The notes under the pieces: generated by a model
The model's input: the letters and a program-made list of their open reading frames with translations, nothing else
The model's database searches: none
What the model was told of the DNA's origin: nothing
In this document: one piece after another, positions 1 to 9,479 of the stretch
How positions within the stretch are numbered: position 1 is the first letter of the stretch
How the letters are laid out: each line of letters opens with the position of its first letter
Translations under genes and position numbers: made by a program
Source of the DNA: Azolla caroliniana
Lineage: Eukaryota > Polypodiophyta
NCBI GenBank assembly: GCA_043228905.1
Contig: JBHGNT010000006.1
Span: forward strand, 13,392,001-13,456,000
DNA: 64,000 nucleotides
Reading direction: 5' to 3'

Positions 1-1430
1 TGTAGTGCCTCGATATGGTCGAAGTCGGAAACCATTGGCCCAACTTTTGACAGTGTCGCCGGCGAGTGTGCCGAGCTGGAACGTCCCGTTGAACTCGTCG
101 ATAATCCAGAATGGACCAGTCCACCGAAATCTTAATTTTCCCGGCATAGACCCGAGTCGTGTTTGAAAAAGAAGAACCAGTTTGCCGATGGTGAGCTCCT
201 TTTCCAACCCGTGTCGATGTCGATCCACGAAAGCCTTGCGTTGCCGTTGGTGTTGTTCGAGCTGGGCCATACTCTCTATCCTATCTTCGCCGAGTTCGAG
301 GAGTTGTTCCAGCCGGTATTGCTCAGATTGGGCCTCGGGGAGCCGTGCTTTGATTTGAACTCAAGAGCCTCGGGACTTGGAACTCGACGGGCATTATGGT
401 TTCTAACCCGAACGCCATTCGAAAGGGGGTTGATTGGATGCTTGTTTTGAAAGTCGTACGATATGCCCACAACGTGCTCTGGAGTTTGTCATCCCAATCG
501 GTCTTGTTTTCATTGACGATCTTCTTCAGTATGGTTTGGAGGATTTTATTGGTCGATTCCACCAAGCCGTTCGCCTGTGGGTAGTATGGTGTGCTTTTCT
601 TGTGCACCACCGCGTAGTGGTGTGTAAGCTCACGTATTATATGATTGATGAAGTGCCCACCTTGATCACTAACGAGCTCGATTGGGCATCCGTAACAGCA
701 CCAGAGGTGCTCGTACACGAATTTAGCCGTGGATGCCGCCGTGTTATCTCGGAGTGCCTTAGCCTCGACCCATTTGGTGCAGTAATCCGTGGCAACGATA
801 ATATACCTATTCCCTGTACGGGCCGCGGGTGGTTTGAAAGGGCCTACAAAATCCAAACCCCATTTTTGAAATGGGTCCAACGGAAGAATTGGCTGGTGTG
901 GCATCCGTGACTGTTCCATTGGTTGCCCCAGTCGTTGGCACAAATCGCACTGCCGGCAAAACTCGTGAGCGTCTTTCTTCGTTGTCGGCCACCACAATCC
1001 ACTTTGCCAAAATTTCCTTGCTGTGGAATCCCCGGCGTAGTGCCCCTCAGCTACTCCCTGGTGGGCTTCCTGAAGAACGACGTTCTTCTCGAATTGCCGA
1101 ATCGCTCGGCGCCTTATGCCGTCCGAGCCTTTGTGGTAGAGAATGTCCGAGACGAGGCAAAAATTCCGGCTACGCATTGTTAGGCATTTTCTCGTGTCAA
1201 GGGGCATGTGCTCGGGAGGTACACCGGTAGTGAGAAAATGGGTCATCTCCGTGATCCATTCATCTCCGTTATCGTCTGGTATCGTGGTCAGGTTAAATAG
1301 GCTGGTGTCTGGTAGCTCGTCATACGTTGTTTTCGCCGGTTCCCCTGACTCAAGACGGCTCAAGTAGTCGGCGATGGCATGTTGTACCCAGGGTCGATGC
1401 TGAATCTGGAAATCAAACTCCTCCAAGCAG
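1..1430 (-). pseudogene. pol: Tat-0: gypsy pol 3' end (RNase H tail, integrase)
   Basis: Minus-strand end of a Ty3/gypsy polyprotein that inserts element cDNA into the nuclear genome. From high to low coordinate I read the RNase H tail (ADYLSRLESGE), the H2C2 zinc finger of integrase (HQGVAEGHYAG, then CRQCDLCQ) and a D,D,E core seen as WGLDFVGPF, SDQGGHF and PQANGLVE. The reading frame breaks near 370. The C-terminal tail (KLRFRWTGPFWI, LGTLAGD) continues in another frame to base 1, where the window cuts it. It is the same lineage as Tat-1 and Tat-2 but clearly diverged from both. No LTR is visible. Confidence 0.88.
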
Positions 1431-1640
1431 GGTTGTTTTTTGCTGTCGATTTCATTCATATTTGTCCAGCTTGATAGAAGTATTGATGTCGTGGGCATCA
1501 AATTCCTCCATTAGCTGAGTTATTCCTTCCTGATGGCTAGCTGCCAGGTCATACAAGTCCCAAGCTAGGTCTTCATGTACTGTAGAGATGTCCTCCTCCG
1601 TCATCTTGAAGAACCCTTCAATGGCCTTGCGCTTTCCTAT
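1431..1640 (-). other. Unassigned coding-like segment
   Basis: About 200 bases between the gypsy RNase H tail and the copia integrase remnant. The minus strand has an open frame reading MTEEDISTVHEDLAWDLYD, then ASHQEGITQLMEEFDAHD, ending KLDKYE and stop at about 1452. It aligns with neither of the neighbouring retroelement proteins as I read them. It could be a scrap of a host exon carried by an element, or a rare retroelement linker. I do not recognise it. Confidence 0.35.
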
Positions 1641-2340
1641 TCTCCTTGTCAGCCTGCAACAGTTGCAATTCGGCTGCCTGCACCGACCAAGTCTTCCTCC
1701 GTACCTCCTCCACAATCGACCGACTCTTCCTCTTGGCCACACCATTCTATTCTGGTGTGTATAAATAGCTGAAATCCCGTTGAATTCCTTTGTGCTATAG
1801 ATAACTATTGAGTTGGGTGGAAAAATACTCTTTTCCGCCATCTGATTGCAGGCACTTGATCTTTCTCTCTGTTTCCCATTCGACAAGGCTTTGTAGACTT
1901 CGCTTTTCTTCTTGATGAGATAGATCCACGTGTGTTGGCTGGCTGTAGTCGTCAATGAAGGAGACGAAATATCGGCTCCCACCAAGACTAACATTTTATG
2001 CCGGTCCCCATACATCCGAATGTATTAAGTCTACCGGTTACAATCTGATCGTGGCCGATCTGCTTATGCCAGAGGTAGATATCTTACTCGACCTTTTGAC
2101 CTTTTGTGAACACAGTGGTGCTGACATCATTGGTGTCGAGGATAAACATCCTCCCATCCCGTTCCGGCCCTCTTCCTCGATGAAGCACCCCGGGAGGTGT
2201 GTTAACTGCACCTGCATCCCGTAGTTGACGATCTGCCCAACCGACACCAAGTTCTTTGTGATTGTCAGAACTATTCATAAGCTTCCTTTTTTGGCCGACA
2301 TGACTGAAGGGGAGGACTTCTCCGACATGCATGATCGGGT
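1640..2340 (-). pseudogene. pol: Cop-A integrase and GAG-pre-integrase remnant
   Basis: Decayed copia integrase. The recognisable pieces are HTWIYLIKKKSEV of the integrase core (compare HTWIYLIENKSEV in Cop-B) and the first catalytic region. The GAG-pre-integrase part is split over two frames at 2038-2332. Frameshifts and stops break it throughout, and the core is lost below 1640. Identification rests on side-by-side similarity with the better preserved Cop-B copy at 8673-9467. Confidence 0.75.
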
Positions 2341-2842
2341 GGGGAGTGTCGTCTCCAATTTCGACAATTCCCGGTTACTCTGGCTTTTCCAGATATGAGA
2401 ACCACTCTTTGTGGCTCGTCATGTGGTTCGACACTCTGGAGTCAATGTACCACACTTCCTCCGATGTGGAAGTGGTCTTCTTCATTGACTTCGCCTTGTG
2501 CTTCATCACAAAGGTTGGCCCTTTTCCAGTCTTACCGGTTCCAGATCCTTCCGATCCTTCTGCATAGTGCGAGGTCTATCAATTCCCTTGTCCGGCCTTA
2601 CTAGATCTGGATTTATCCAAATCGGTGCATTTCTTCCAGCACTCACGTTCCCCATGGACCTTCTTGCCACAATACCAACATTCCGTGTCGGCCTTTCCTT
2701 GCCGGTTTTTGACGTCGCTTTGACTCCCCCAGCTTATGGAGGGTTCGGAACTGCTATCGGCACTATCTCCATGGCTCCGATTCTGCTCTTGCCGGTCGCC
2801 GCTATTGTGTGCCAACCCACATCGTCCTCCACGCTGATGGGA
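2341..2842 (-). pseudogene. pol: Cop-A nucleocapsid/protease region
   Basis: Corresponds to the part of Cop-B carrying the zinc knuckle and aspartic protease. The piece at 2579-2815 keeps CWYCGKKVHGEREC, a C-X2-C-X4-H-X4-C RNA-binding knuckle. The following protease region is broken over several frames. Non-functional. Confidence 0.65.
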
Positions 2843-3446
2843 TCAATTCACCTCTATGTACGACATCCGACTGTCTAGTTGAGTGGTCCTCGACCCACTT
2901 GCGTGGTTTTCTTCAACCATCAACATCGATTGTAGGTCGATGAAGGATGATGGTTTCTCTCGGGTGCAAATCGTTATCTGGATTGGCCCGTACCGATGGG
3001 CTAAACCATTGAGGCAGATTTGGAGCATCTCATCTTTGTCCACCGTCACGTTGATGGAACCCAGTGTGTCATAGATCTCCTTTATTTTCCTGGTGTAGTC
3101 GGTAACTAACATGTCCCACTATCGGATATTGTCGGAGCTGCAACTTCCGGGCCATTGTGCTTGCCACAAAAATCTTCTTTAAATTCTCCCAAGCTTCTTT
3201 CAAAGTTTTTGCATCCTTGATTTAGCCGAGCATTTGGTCGTGCACACAAGTTCTGAGACAGTAAAGTACTTTGCTTGCTCCTTGTTCCCATGCCGGGAAT
3301 TCCTTGTGTGTCGGATCCGATGCTACTTCATTCGCTTGCTTGACATAGCTCCAATATCCGTGTCTAAGCAGATACTGGTGCATCTTGTAAGAACAAGATG
3401 CGTAGTTATTCTTGTCAAGTTTCTCAATCGGGAGTGAGCTTGCCAT
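2843..3446 (-). pseudogene. gag: Cop-A gag (UBN2-type)
   Basis: Capsid gene remnant. The start at 3446 (MASSLPIEKLDKNNYAS) matches the inner methionine of the Cop-B gag, which supports this start for both. The capsid core runs in three overlapping frames (3222-3446, 3106-3291, 2843-3112). The last carries LVTDYTRKIKEIYDTLGS, matching the UBN2-like capsid domain of plant copia elements. At least two frameshifts. Only about 100 bases separate the start from the primer-binding site, as in Cop-B. Confidence 0.75.
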
Positions 3447-3545
3447 CCCTCTGTCCGTTTCTTTTCTTTTCAGTCTCTGCTTTTCCGGAAGTTAGGGTTT
3501 GTTTATGGAAATCGCTTGTTGGCAGTAGAGGTTCTCAACCCTCTT

Positions 3546-3557
3546 GCTCTGATACCA
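3546..3557 (-). promoter_or_regulatory. Primer-binding site of Cop-A (tRNA-iMet)
   Basis: Minus strand TGGTATCAGAGC, the classic site complementary to the 3' end of initiator tRNA-Met, directly next to the LTR. It primes minus-strand cDNA synthesis and fixes the orientation of Cop-A. Confidence 0.95.
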
Positions 3558-4010
3558 TGCAAAAGGTGGCATGTGAAAGCTTGTAGATGAAACTGGCTTC
3601 ACTAGATAGCAAGAGAGAATATGCATAGGTTTAATGGAAAGCTTAGTTACACAGAGAGTACGCGGGAGAGACAGAGACAAAAAGAGTAGAACAATGAACT
3701 CAATTCAAAATAATAACGCTCTGTACATACAATGTGCTTAGAGAGCACTTTTATACAAGTCCTTAAAAGGATTGACAGAAGTACTAACATGTACTTCAAT
3801 GCTCATATGAGCAACTGAGACTGACTCCAAGAAATATGCCTACTTACTAGACTAGGACCATAGGCCTCTAACCACCTACCGGTTACAATATGATCTGGCT
3901 CTCCGATCTGGATACTTATCTGAACACCTATCCGGTTCTCCGTTTCGGACTCCAATTCGACTCTGGCTTATTCAACCAATCCGGATCTAGTTGAGCTTGT
4001 CTGCTCAATA
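3558..4010 (-). repeat. Cop-A 5' LTR
   Basis: About 453 bp. On the plus strand it starts TGCAAAAGG beside the primer-binding site and ends TTGAGCTTGTCTGCTCAATA. Its plus-strand outer end matches the Cop-C LTR (TTGAGCTTGTCCACTCAACA), and the terminal CA has mutated to TA. The shared run AGGTTTAATGGAAAGCTT also links it to Cop-C. Only one LTR of this element is present. Confidence 0.85.
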
Positions 4011-4450
4011 GGGCCAACTTAGCACACTTACTCGTAGACAATGTCTTAGAATTGTGAGGTACACGTAAAAATACCTTTTGTCCACGGTTGAATACATGAG
4101 GTTGCCTATTATGATCGGCATAAAAACTTGCTCTATCTTGAACAGTTTTTATATTATCTTATGCAATATGCAACATATTTTGCATATCCCGAAGAAAGTT
4201 GTGTACGTCGCAACTCATCATGATGTGTATTAACGTCAATCGGGGCTCATAGTCGAAAACCATACATCAACATAAAAGGAATATATCCCGTTGATGTATG
4301 CTTGGAGCTGTTATAAGCAAACTCCAAAATTGGAGATAACGTTCCCATTTTGTTGGCTTTGCACCAACATTTGCCCGAAGCGTGTCCTCAATAATTTGAT
4401 TTACTCGTTCTGTCTGTCCATCAGATTGAGGATCATCCTTGGAGCTCAAC
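4011..4450 (-). pseudogene. pol: Chr-X integrase C-terminal part
   Basis: The last catalytic glutamate lies in PQSDGQTERVNQIIEDTLR. It is followed by NVGAKPTKWERYLQFW and then, in shifted frames, a C-terminal tail with DRASFYADHNRQPHVFN and GQKVFLRVPHNS, typical of plant gypsy integrases. The first two catalytic aspartates are gone. No chromodomain is visible before the sequence is cut at 4010. Confidence 0.75.
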
Positions 4451-4925
4451 CCGAGATGCTATTGATATTATAAACGTGAATGTTCGGATCAAGTACACAA
4501 TAAAATAAAGACGAACTAGACAACCCAGATATTGATGGAGAGGAAACAATCGAAAGAGATTGTTTTTTTACACATTGAATAAAATGAGTGCAATCGTTTA
4601 GTACAAAGGTAATCGAATGGTGAACCCAATCAATAGCTAAAGAAGAGTTTTTATTATAAAACCAGGGATAACCCATTATTACATTAGTGGTACAAAGATT
4701 CATTATATGGAAGTATACTTCCTCTATATAAGTATAAATAGAAATTCCTAATGAATGAATCGCCCTGTTGATGTATTGTACTCTTCCATCAGCTAAGTGC
4801 ACCTTATAGGTGTGATCACTTACGGTGGGTTCGATTCCCCATATCTGAGCCAAGAGATCATTCACAAAGTTGTGTGAGCTTCCCGAATCAAATAAGAATC
4901 ATACAGGAGATCCATTGATATACCC
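4451..4925 (-). pseudogene. pol: Chr-X aspartic protease
   Basis: Retropepsin-type protease that would cut the polyprotein. The catalytic motif is visible as FLFDSGSSHNFVNDLLAQ around 4880, followed by IWGIEPTVSDHTYKVHLADG. An in-frame TGA just before it (PV-stop-FLFDSG) looks like a former CGA. The end runs straight into integrase because of a deletion. Confidence 0.7.
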
Positions 4926-5038
4926 GTTTGCACGTAGTAAATCATTGGGTCCCAATACATAGTGAGGGAAAGAACATTTACAATTACTTAAATGATGTGT
5001 ATAGACCTCAAGGACATCAGGAATCTTACCTTTATGTT

Positions 5039-5357
5039 CTACAACTTTGGTTTTGTTGTGCTCTTTTCGTTGGAGCTTCCGACATTGCTCTTTTTTATTA
5101 CCTTTCTTTTTGTAGAATATGCAACTTCTAGACCCGATTTTTGGATTTGGGTTCTAGCATGGTGAACATAGTCTTCTAGCGAGGAAAATTTCAGGCTAGA
5201 GAGGTTCATTAAAGCTTGTGCTGCCTCGGTTCGAGATGGAGGAATGGACCCTTGAAAACGGTGACAAAGTCTGTCCATGTATCGGGCAATTTCCCTGTAG
5301 TGCGGAGCCCAAGCTACTAGGCAGCGGCCTTACACCCTAGTTTTCGACCAACATATG
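5039..5357 (-). pseudogene. gag: Chr-X gag (downstream part)
   Basis: Capsid remnant with YREIARYMDRLCHRFQGS and AQALMNLSSLKFSSLEDYV, the usual layout of gypsy capsids. The upstream part lies across the Cop-B insertion at 11167-11300. An in-frame TAG follows RKLGCKAAA near 5325. Confidence 0.72.
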
Positions 5358-5790
5358 TGTAAAAGATTATGTGCGGTAGCAATAGAAAACCAAACACACA
5401 GAAAATATGCAAGTTTAATGTAGAGCTTGAGTATGCAAAGTATGCGGGAGAGACAGAGAGAGAACACGCAAGAAATTCAATTCAAAAAATACTAACTCTA
5501 TACTTACATCATGCTCAATGAGCACCTTTTATACAAGCCCTGACAATGGGCTGACACAAGTATTGATAGTACCTGACTGCTCATAAATGAGCCTCGACAC
5601 TTACTCCCAAAACTATTCCTTACGAGGAATATCTCTCTAACGGCCTTTCAGTTTACGCACCGATACGGCCTCTCGCTACGCACCGGTTTGCATATCCGTT
5701 TTACGCACCAGTCCGGCCTAATCGATCGGTCCCAACCGATCCGGTTCTCGGTTTGCACAACCGATCCGGTTCTCGGCTTCTTCAACTGAT
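5358..5790 (-). repeat. Cop-B 3' LTR
   Basis: Starts TGTAAAAGATTATGTGCGG beside the target duplication and matches the 5' LTR well up to about 5770. After that the outer U3 sequence differs. The 5' LTR ends CCAATGTTGAGCTTGTATCT with CAACA, whereas here the sequence runs into CTTCTTCAACTGATCC with no clear CAACA end. A polypurine stretch (GAGGGGGAGAGATG on the minus strand, about 5860) lies upstream. The exact upstream boundary is uncertain. Confidence 0.8.
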
Positions 5791-5869
5791 CCGAAATCAA
5801 ATTTGTCACCCGACTTGGCGTCGCGGCCTTCTCTCCCCCTTCCGTGGTCATTCAGGACATCTCTCCCCC

Positions 5870-6390
5870 TCAAGTTCGGCACGTCAAGGTGACACAACCC
5901 AAGCGCACCCAAGAATTGCCGCAACTTGTTCAGACCAAGAGGCTTGGTGAAGATGTCGGCGGTCTGTCGATCCGTCGGAACATACTGAAGTTCGACTTCA
6001 CCGGAGAGAACATGCTCACGGACGAAATGGTAGTGCACCTCAATGTGCTTAGTTCGGGCATGGAAAACGGGGTTCTTGGCAAGCTGGATGCTGCTGAGGT
6101 TGTCGCAGTAGATAATCGTTGGATCGGACACCTCCACTTGCAAATCCATAAGTAGTTGCTTCAACAATATGGCTTCGCATGTCGCGACAACCGCTCCTCT
6201 ATACTTGGCCTCGGTGCTCGACAACACAACTGTTGTCTGCTTCTTGCTACTCCATGCGATCGCGGCACTCCTGAGAGAGAACGCGAAACCGGACGTGGAC
6301 CGGCGATCGGCGACGTTTCCGGCCCAGTCAGCATCGGTGTAACCGACCAACTGCGAGGCGGTATCGACCCGATATAGTAGCCCCCAGTCC
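5870..6390 (-). pseudogene. pol: Cop-B RNase H
   Basis: Degrades the RNA of the RNA:DNA hybrid. Clear motifs: LVGYTDADWAGN (mutated to MVGYTDADWAGN), STSGFAFSL, LSSTEAKYRG, YCDNLSSIQLAKNPVFHART, ADIFTKPL and the pol end LCHLDVPNLRGRD. The catalytic D and E residues are kept. The element end follows at once through a polypurine stretch. Upstream, a deletion of roughly 60 bases relative to Cop-C separates it from reverse transcriptase near 6390-6405. Confidence 0.88.
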
Positions 6391-6400
6391 TTAGTCCCGC

Positions 6401-7355
6401 TTAAAGGAATTGACTAATTACCCCGACCGGGTAGCTGAGATCTGGTCGAGTGATGGTCAAGTATATAAGGCTTCCGATGATCTGTCGGAACCTTGTCGGG
6501 TCGCATACCTTTCCGGAGTCTGGGCAAAGCTTGATTGTTCTATCCAGAGGAGTTGAGACGGACTTACAATTTGTCGTCCCGAATTTGAAGAGCATACTCA
6601 ATATGTAATGCCATTGGATGATCAGTATGCCTTCGGGGGTGCGAATCACTTCGATCTCGAGGAAGTAATGAAGGTCCCCCAAATCCTTCATGTCGAATAA
6701 TGCCCCGAGCTGGAGCTTCACGCGGTCAATCTCACCTAGTGATGACCAAGTCATCAACATAAAGTAAAATGCTAACCGGCCCGAGCCGACCTTTCTGGAT
6801 GAACAGTGAGGAGTCCGATTTTGACGTCGCAAAGCCCATCCGACGCAGTCGATGCGTGGTCTTTGCGTTCTAGGCACGCGGGGCTTGCTTTAGTCCATAA
6901 AGGGACTTCTTCAATTGGCACACCGCCGAAGTGGTCGTTCTAGAGTGAAATCCGGGGGGTTGTACCATGTACACTTGTTCCTCAAGCTCACCTTGCAGGA
7001 ACGCATTCTTTACATCCATCTGATGTAAGTGCTACCCCTTTGCCGCATCTTCCGCGAGCAAAACATGGACGATCGTCATCTTCGCGACCAGCGCAAACGT
7101 CGCATCGTAGTCGATGTCGTGTTTTTGCGTGTAGCCTTTCGCTACTAACCGGGCCTTGTATCGGTTGACCGAGCCGTCGGTGTTGTACTTGACCTTGTAC
7201 ACCCAGCTACATCCGATCAGCTTTACAACTTTCGGTGCATCAACTAGGTCCCAGGTTTCATTTTCCGCCAATGCGTGCATCTCTTCCTCCATCGCGGCAC
7301 GCCAGTTCGTGTCTTTCGCTGATTCTACGTAGCCCGAACTACTCGGATCGGACAA
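6401..7355 (-). pseudogene. pol: Cop-B reverse transcriptase
   Basis: The N-terminal block ([37 protein letters not shown]) lies at 7355-7032. The middle ([29 protein letters not shown]) is broken at 7031-6880. The catalytic YVDD is at 6750-6761 in SILLYVDDLVITR. The connection region (DMKDLGDLHYFL, GSLIYLTITRPDLSYPVG) runs to 6401. Three frames are needed, so it is dead. DNA polymerase of the element. Confidence 0.85.
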
Positions 7356-7356
7356 G

Positions 7357-7917
7357 TTGCAGCACTTCACCAAAATGCTTGGTGTTCAGCATCTCGACGT
7401 GCCACACTTGAGGGGGAGAACAGGAAAAAACACCAGAACGGGAAAAGGCAAAGAGACTGCCAAATGCGCCGGTGAGGGAAGAACCGATAAAGGGAGAGAC
7501 AAGAAGAAGAAAGGAGCCGAGTCGACAAAGGAAGTCGACACATCCGAACAAGTCGGAACAAGCGGCAACGGCAGCAGAGTCAAGAAGGACAGAGCCGACC
7601 GAAGGAAGAAGGCCAAGACCCTGACATGGTCCGATGTGGTGAAGGGCCTCGAATTGGCAAACGAATCGGGAGTGACCGATTTGGACAAGAGCTGGAACGA
7701 ATCGGAGACAGTCGATTCAGTTCAACAGACAGATTCGGAAGGACTGGATCAATTCAAGACCGCGTCGGCCAAGAAAGCCTCAACATTGGCTAATGAGCAA
7801 TTACGCCGATCAACCCGCCAGAAGAACCCTGTTGTGCGGTTCGGTTATAATGCGTACATGGCGCACCATTACGCGTACATGATGCGAGTGGCGGAAGTGC
7901 GTGAACTAGAGAGCTAG
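7357..7917 (+). mobile_element. Inverted copia segment inside Cop-B
   Basis: An uninterrupted 186-codon plus-strand frame inside a minus-strand element. It begins with the end of pol (LGVQHLDVPHLRGR), then a polypurine-like GAGGGGGAGA, a lysine-rich stretch (DKGRDKKKKGAESTKE) and TLTWSDVVKGLELANES. It ends with the integrase-reverse transcriptase linker (STLANEQLRRSTRQKN, RFGYNAYMAHHYAY). It is therefore a piece of a related copia element joined backwards, ending in linker sequence also present in direct sense just beyond it. The lysine-rich and WSDVVKGL part resembles the region downstream of pol in Cop-C (12780-13060). Confidence 0.75.
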
Positions 7918-8027
7918 CACGCGTAATGGTGCACCATGTACTCATTATAACCGAACCGCACAACAGGGTTCTTCTGGCGAGTTGATCGGCATAATTGCTC
8001 ATTAGCCGATGTTGAGGCTTTCTTGGC
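7768..8027. repeat. 109-bp inverted repeat with 42-bp spacer
   Basis: Arms 7768-7876 and 7919-8027 are reverse complements with few mismatches. Both encode the linker around QLRRSTRQKNPVVRFGYN. The repeat results from the backwards segment described at 7357-7917 meeting the element's own linker, and it could form a long hairpin. Confidence 0.85.
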
Positions 8028-8621
8028 TGACGCAGACTTCGGTCTCGAAGACCCGTCATCACTTCCCTCGGAGTTGGACTCGCATCAATCCGACTCGTTC
8101 CTATCCGTGCCGTAATCCGACACCTTCTTCTTCCCTTTTTCTTTGCGCGTAAACCGTCTCCTCGGGTTCCTGCACGAGGAATGCACAACCAAGTCTCCAC
8201 TACTCGCCGGCTCTTCATCAGACTGGTCGAACTGACTCAGTCGTCCATTCGGTCCACTTAAGAGAACCGAAGTCGGACTCTCTTCGCGGGTCTCGATTTC
8301 AGGCTCATCCGGAGGCACCTCGACCTCACTAACCTCATCATCTGAACTCGGATTGGAGGTGAGGTCCGGAGTCGGAGGCAAGTACCAGGACACAGACTCG
8401 TCAAACAGAACGTCGCGGCTCACGCGGGCTTGTTTGGTGCGTGGGTTATAACACTTATAACCCTTCTGCTCATCCGAATAGCCGACCAAGATACACTTAT
8501 CGGCTTTCGCATCCAACTTCCTCCTTTTCTCCTTCGATATATGCACATACGCAATGCTACCGAAAACTCTCAAGTGTCGTAGATTCGGCTTCCTTCGGAA
8601 ATACTGCTCATGCGCCGACAC
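8028..8621 (-). pseudogene. pol: Cop-B integrase C-terminus and linker
   Basis: Continues the integrase with FRRKPNLRHLRVFGSIAYVH, KADKCILVGYSDEQKGYKCY and RVSRDVLFDESVSW, the typical copia integrase tail. An acidic linker (SNPSSDDEVSEVEVPPDEPE) and a basic patch (RRRFTRKEKGKKKVSDYG) follow. The frame is lost near 8085, but the linker SANEQL and RSTRQKNPVVRFGYN can be followed to about 7918. Frameshifted relative to the core at about 8640. Confidence 0.8.
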
Positions 8622-8672
8622 TTTTTCTCAGATCCAATTCTGGATGTATACCACGGTTCGTATCGCCTCGGC

Positions 8673-9467
8673 CTAATAGAACTTGGGCAAGATCTTTTCT
8701 TCTTGCATTGCCCGCGCCGCTTCCACAATCGACCGATTCTTCCTCTCAGCCACGCCGTTTTGCTTCGGCGTGTATCTACAACTGAATTCGCGCCGAATTC
8801 CCATCTGTTGCAAATAGCCGTTGAATTGACCAGAAAAGTACTCTTTTCTGCCATCCGACTGTAGGCACTTGATCTTTCGTCCTGTTTCCGTTTTCACGAA
8901 CCCTTTAAGGTCCCGGAAACAGTCGAAGACTTCACTCTTGTTCTCAATAAGGTAGATCCACGTGTGCCGCGTATAGTCGTCGATGAAGGAGACGAAATAT
9001 CGACTCCCGCCAAGACTAACGTTCTGTGCCGGCCCCCATACATCGGAATGTATCAAGCCAAGCTTGTTCCGGCTCCGGTTATGCTCGTTAGGGAAGGGAA
9101 GTCGGTGTTGCTTCCCGAGTTGGCAGGCTTCACAAATTTGTGCCTTTCGGCCACTAAATCTGGGTAATCCAAACACCACCTGTTTCGATTGCAGGTCTTG
9201 AAGCCGTTGATTGTTGACGTGGCCTATCCGCTTGTGCCATAAGTCGATGTCCGACTCAATTTTTTGTCCTTTCGCGAACATTGCGGTGGCACCGTCACTA
9301 GAGTCGAGGATAAACATCCTCCCGTCTCTGCGCCCTTGCACAATAACTCGACCTTCTTCCTCGATGAAGCACTCGAGATGTGTGAACCGAACTTGCATCC
9401 CCTGGTCAACGATATGCCCAACCGACATCAGATTCTTCGTGATTGTTGGGACATGTAGCACGCTCAT
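8673..9467 (-). pseudogene. pol: Cop-B integrase core
   Basis: 264 codons. The zinc-binding N-terminus shows LWHKRIGHVNNQRL and ICEACQLGK (H-H-C-C). The core shows LIHSDVWGP (first D), YFVSFIDDYTRHTWIYL, CLQSDGRKEYFSG (second D, the usual DNGGEY altered to DGRKEY) and NGVAERKNRSIVEAARAM (the E). The upstream part (VPTITKNLMSVGHIVDQG) is the usual link from protease. A frameshift just downstream separates it from the C-terminal part, and another separates it from gag. Confidence 0.9.
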
Positions 9468-9479
9468 AAGTTTCCCTTT

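Larger units (their letters stand above)
1640..4010 (-). mobile_element. Cop-A: truncated Ty1/copia element (5' half)
   Basis: Reading down from 4010 this holds a 5' LTR, a tRNA-Met primer-binding site, gag, protease and the first part of integrase. It then stops near 1640 at unrelated sequence. Reverse transcriptase, RNase H and the 3' LTR are missing. Its proteins are closely related to those of Cop-B, and its gag begins with nearly the same residues (MASSLPIEKLDKNNYAS). The LTR abuts Chr-X integrase at 4011, so Cop-A probably inserted into Chr-X and was later truncated. No target duplication can be tested. Confidence 0.85.
4011..5357 (-). mobile_element. Chr-X: decayed gypsy element, 3' portion
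   Basis: A gypsy element different from the other families here. In order on the minus strand: gag (5357 down to about 5039), protease (about 4900-4450) and then, with reverse transcriptase missing, the integrase C-terminus (4450-4011). The internal deletion joins protease to integrase near 4450. Cop-B inserted into its gag at 5357/11167: joining the flanks restores the reading PKPDSIKIAYVGRKLG. Cop-A abuts its integrase tail at 4010. Confidence 0.82.

Noticed and set aside
434-910. 158-codon plus-strand frame at the window start
   Set aside because: Complement of Tat-0 integrase; no own domain or start context.
7357-7917. Independent plus-strand host gene of 186 codons
   Set aside because: It begins with the copia pol end and finishes with copia linker, so it is an inverted element piece.
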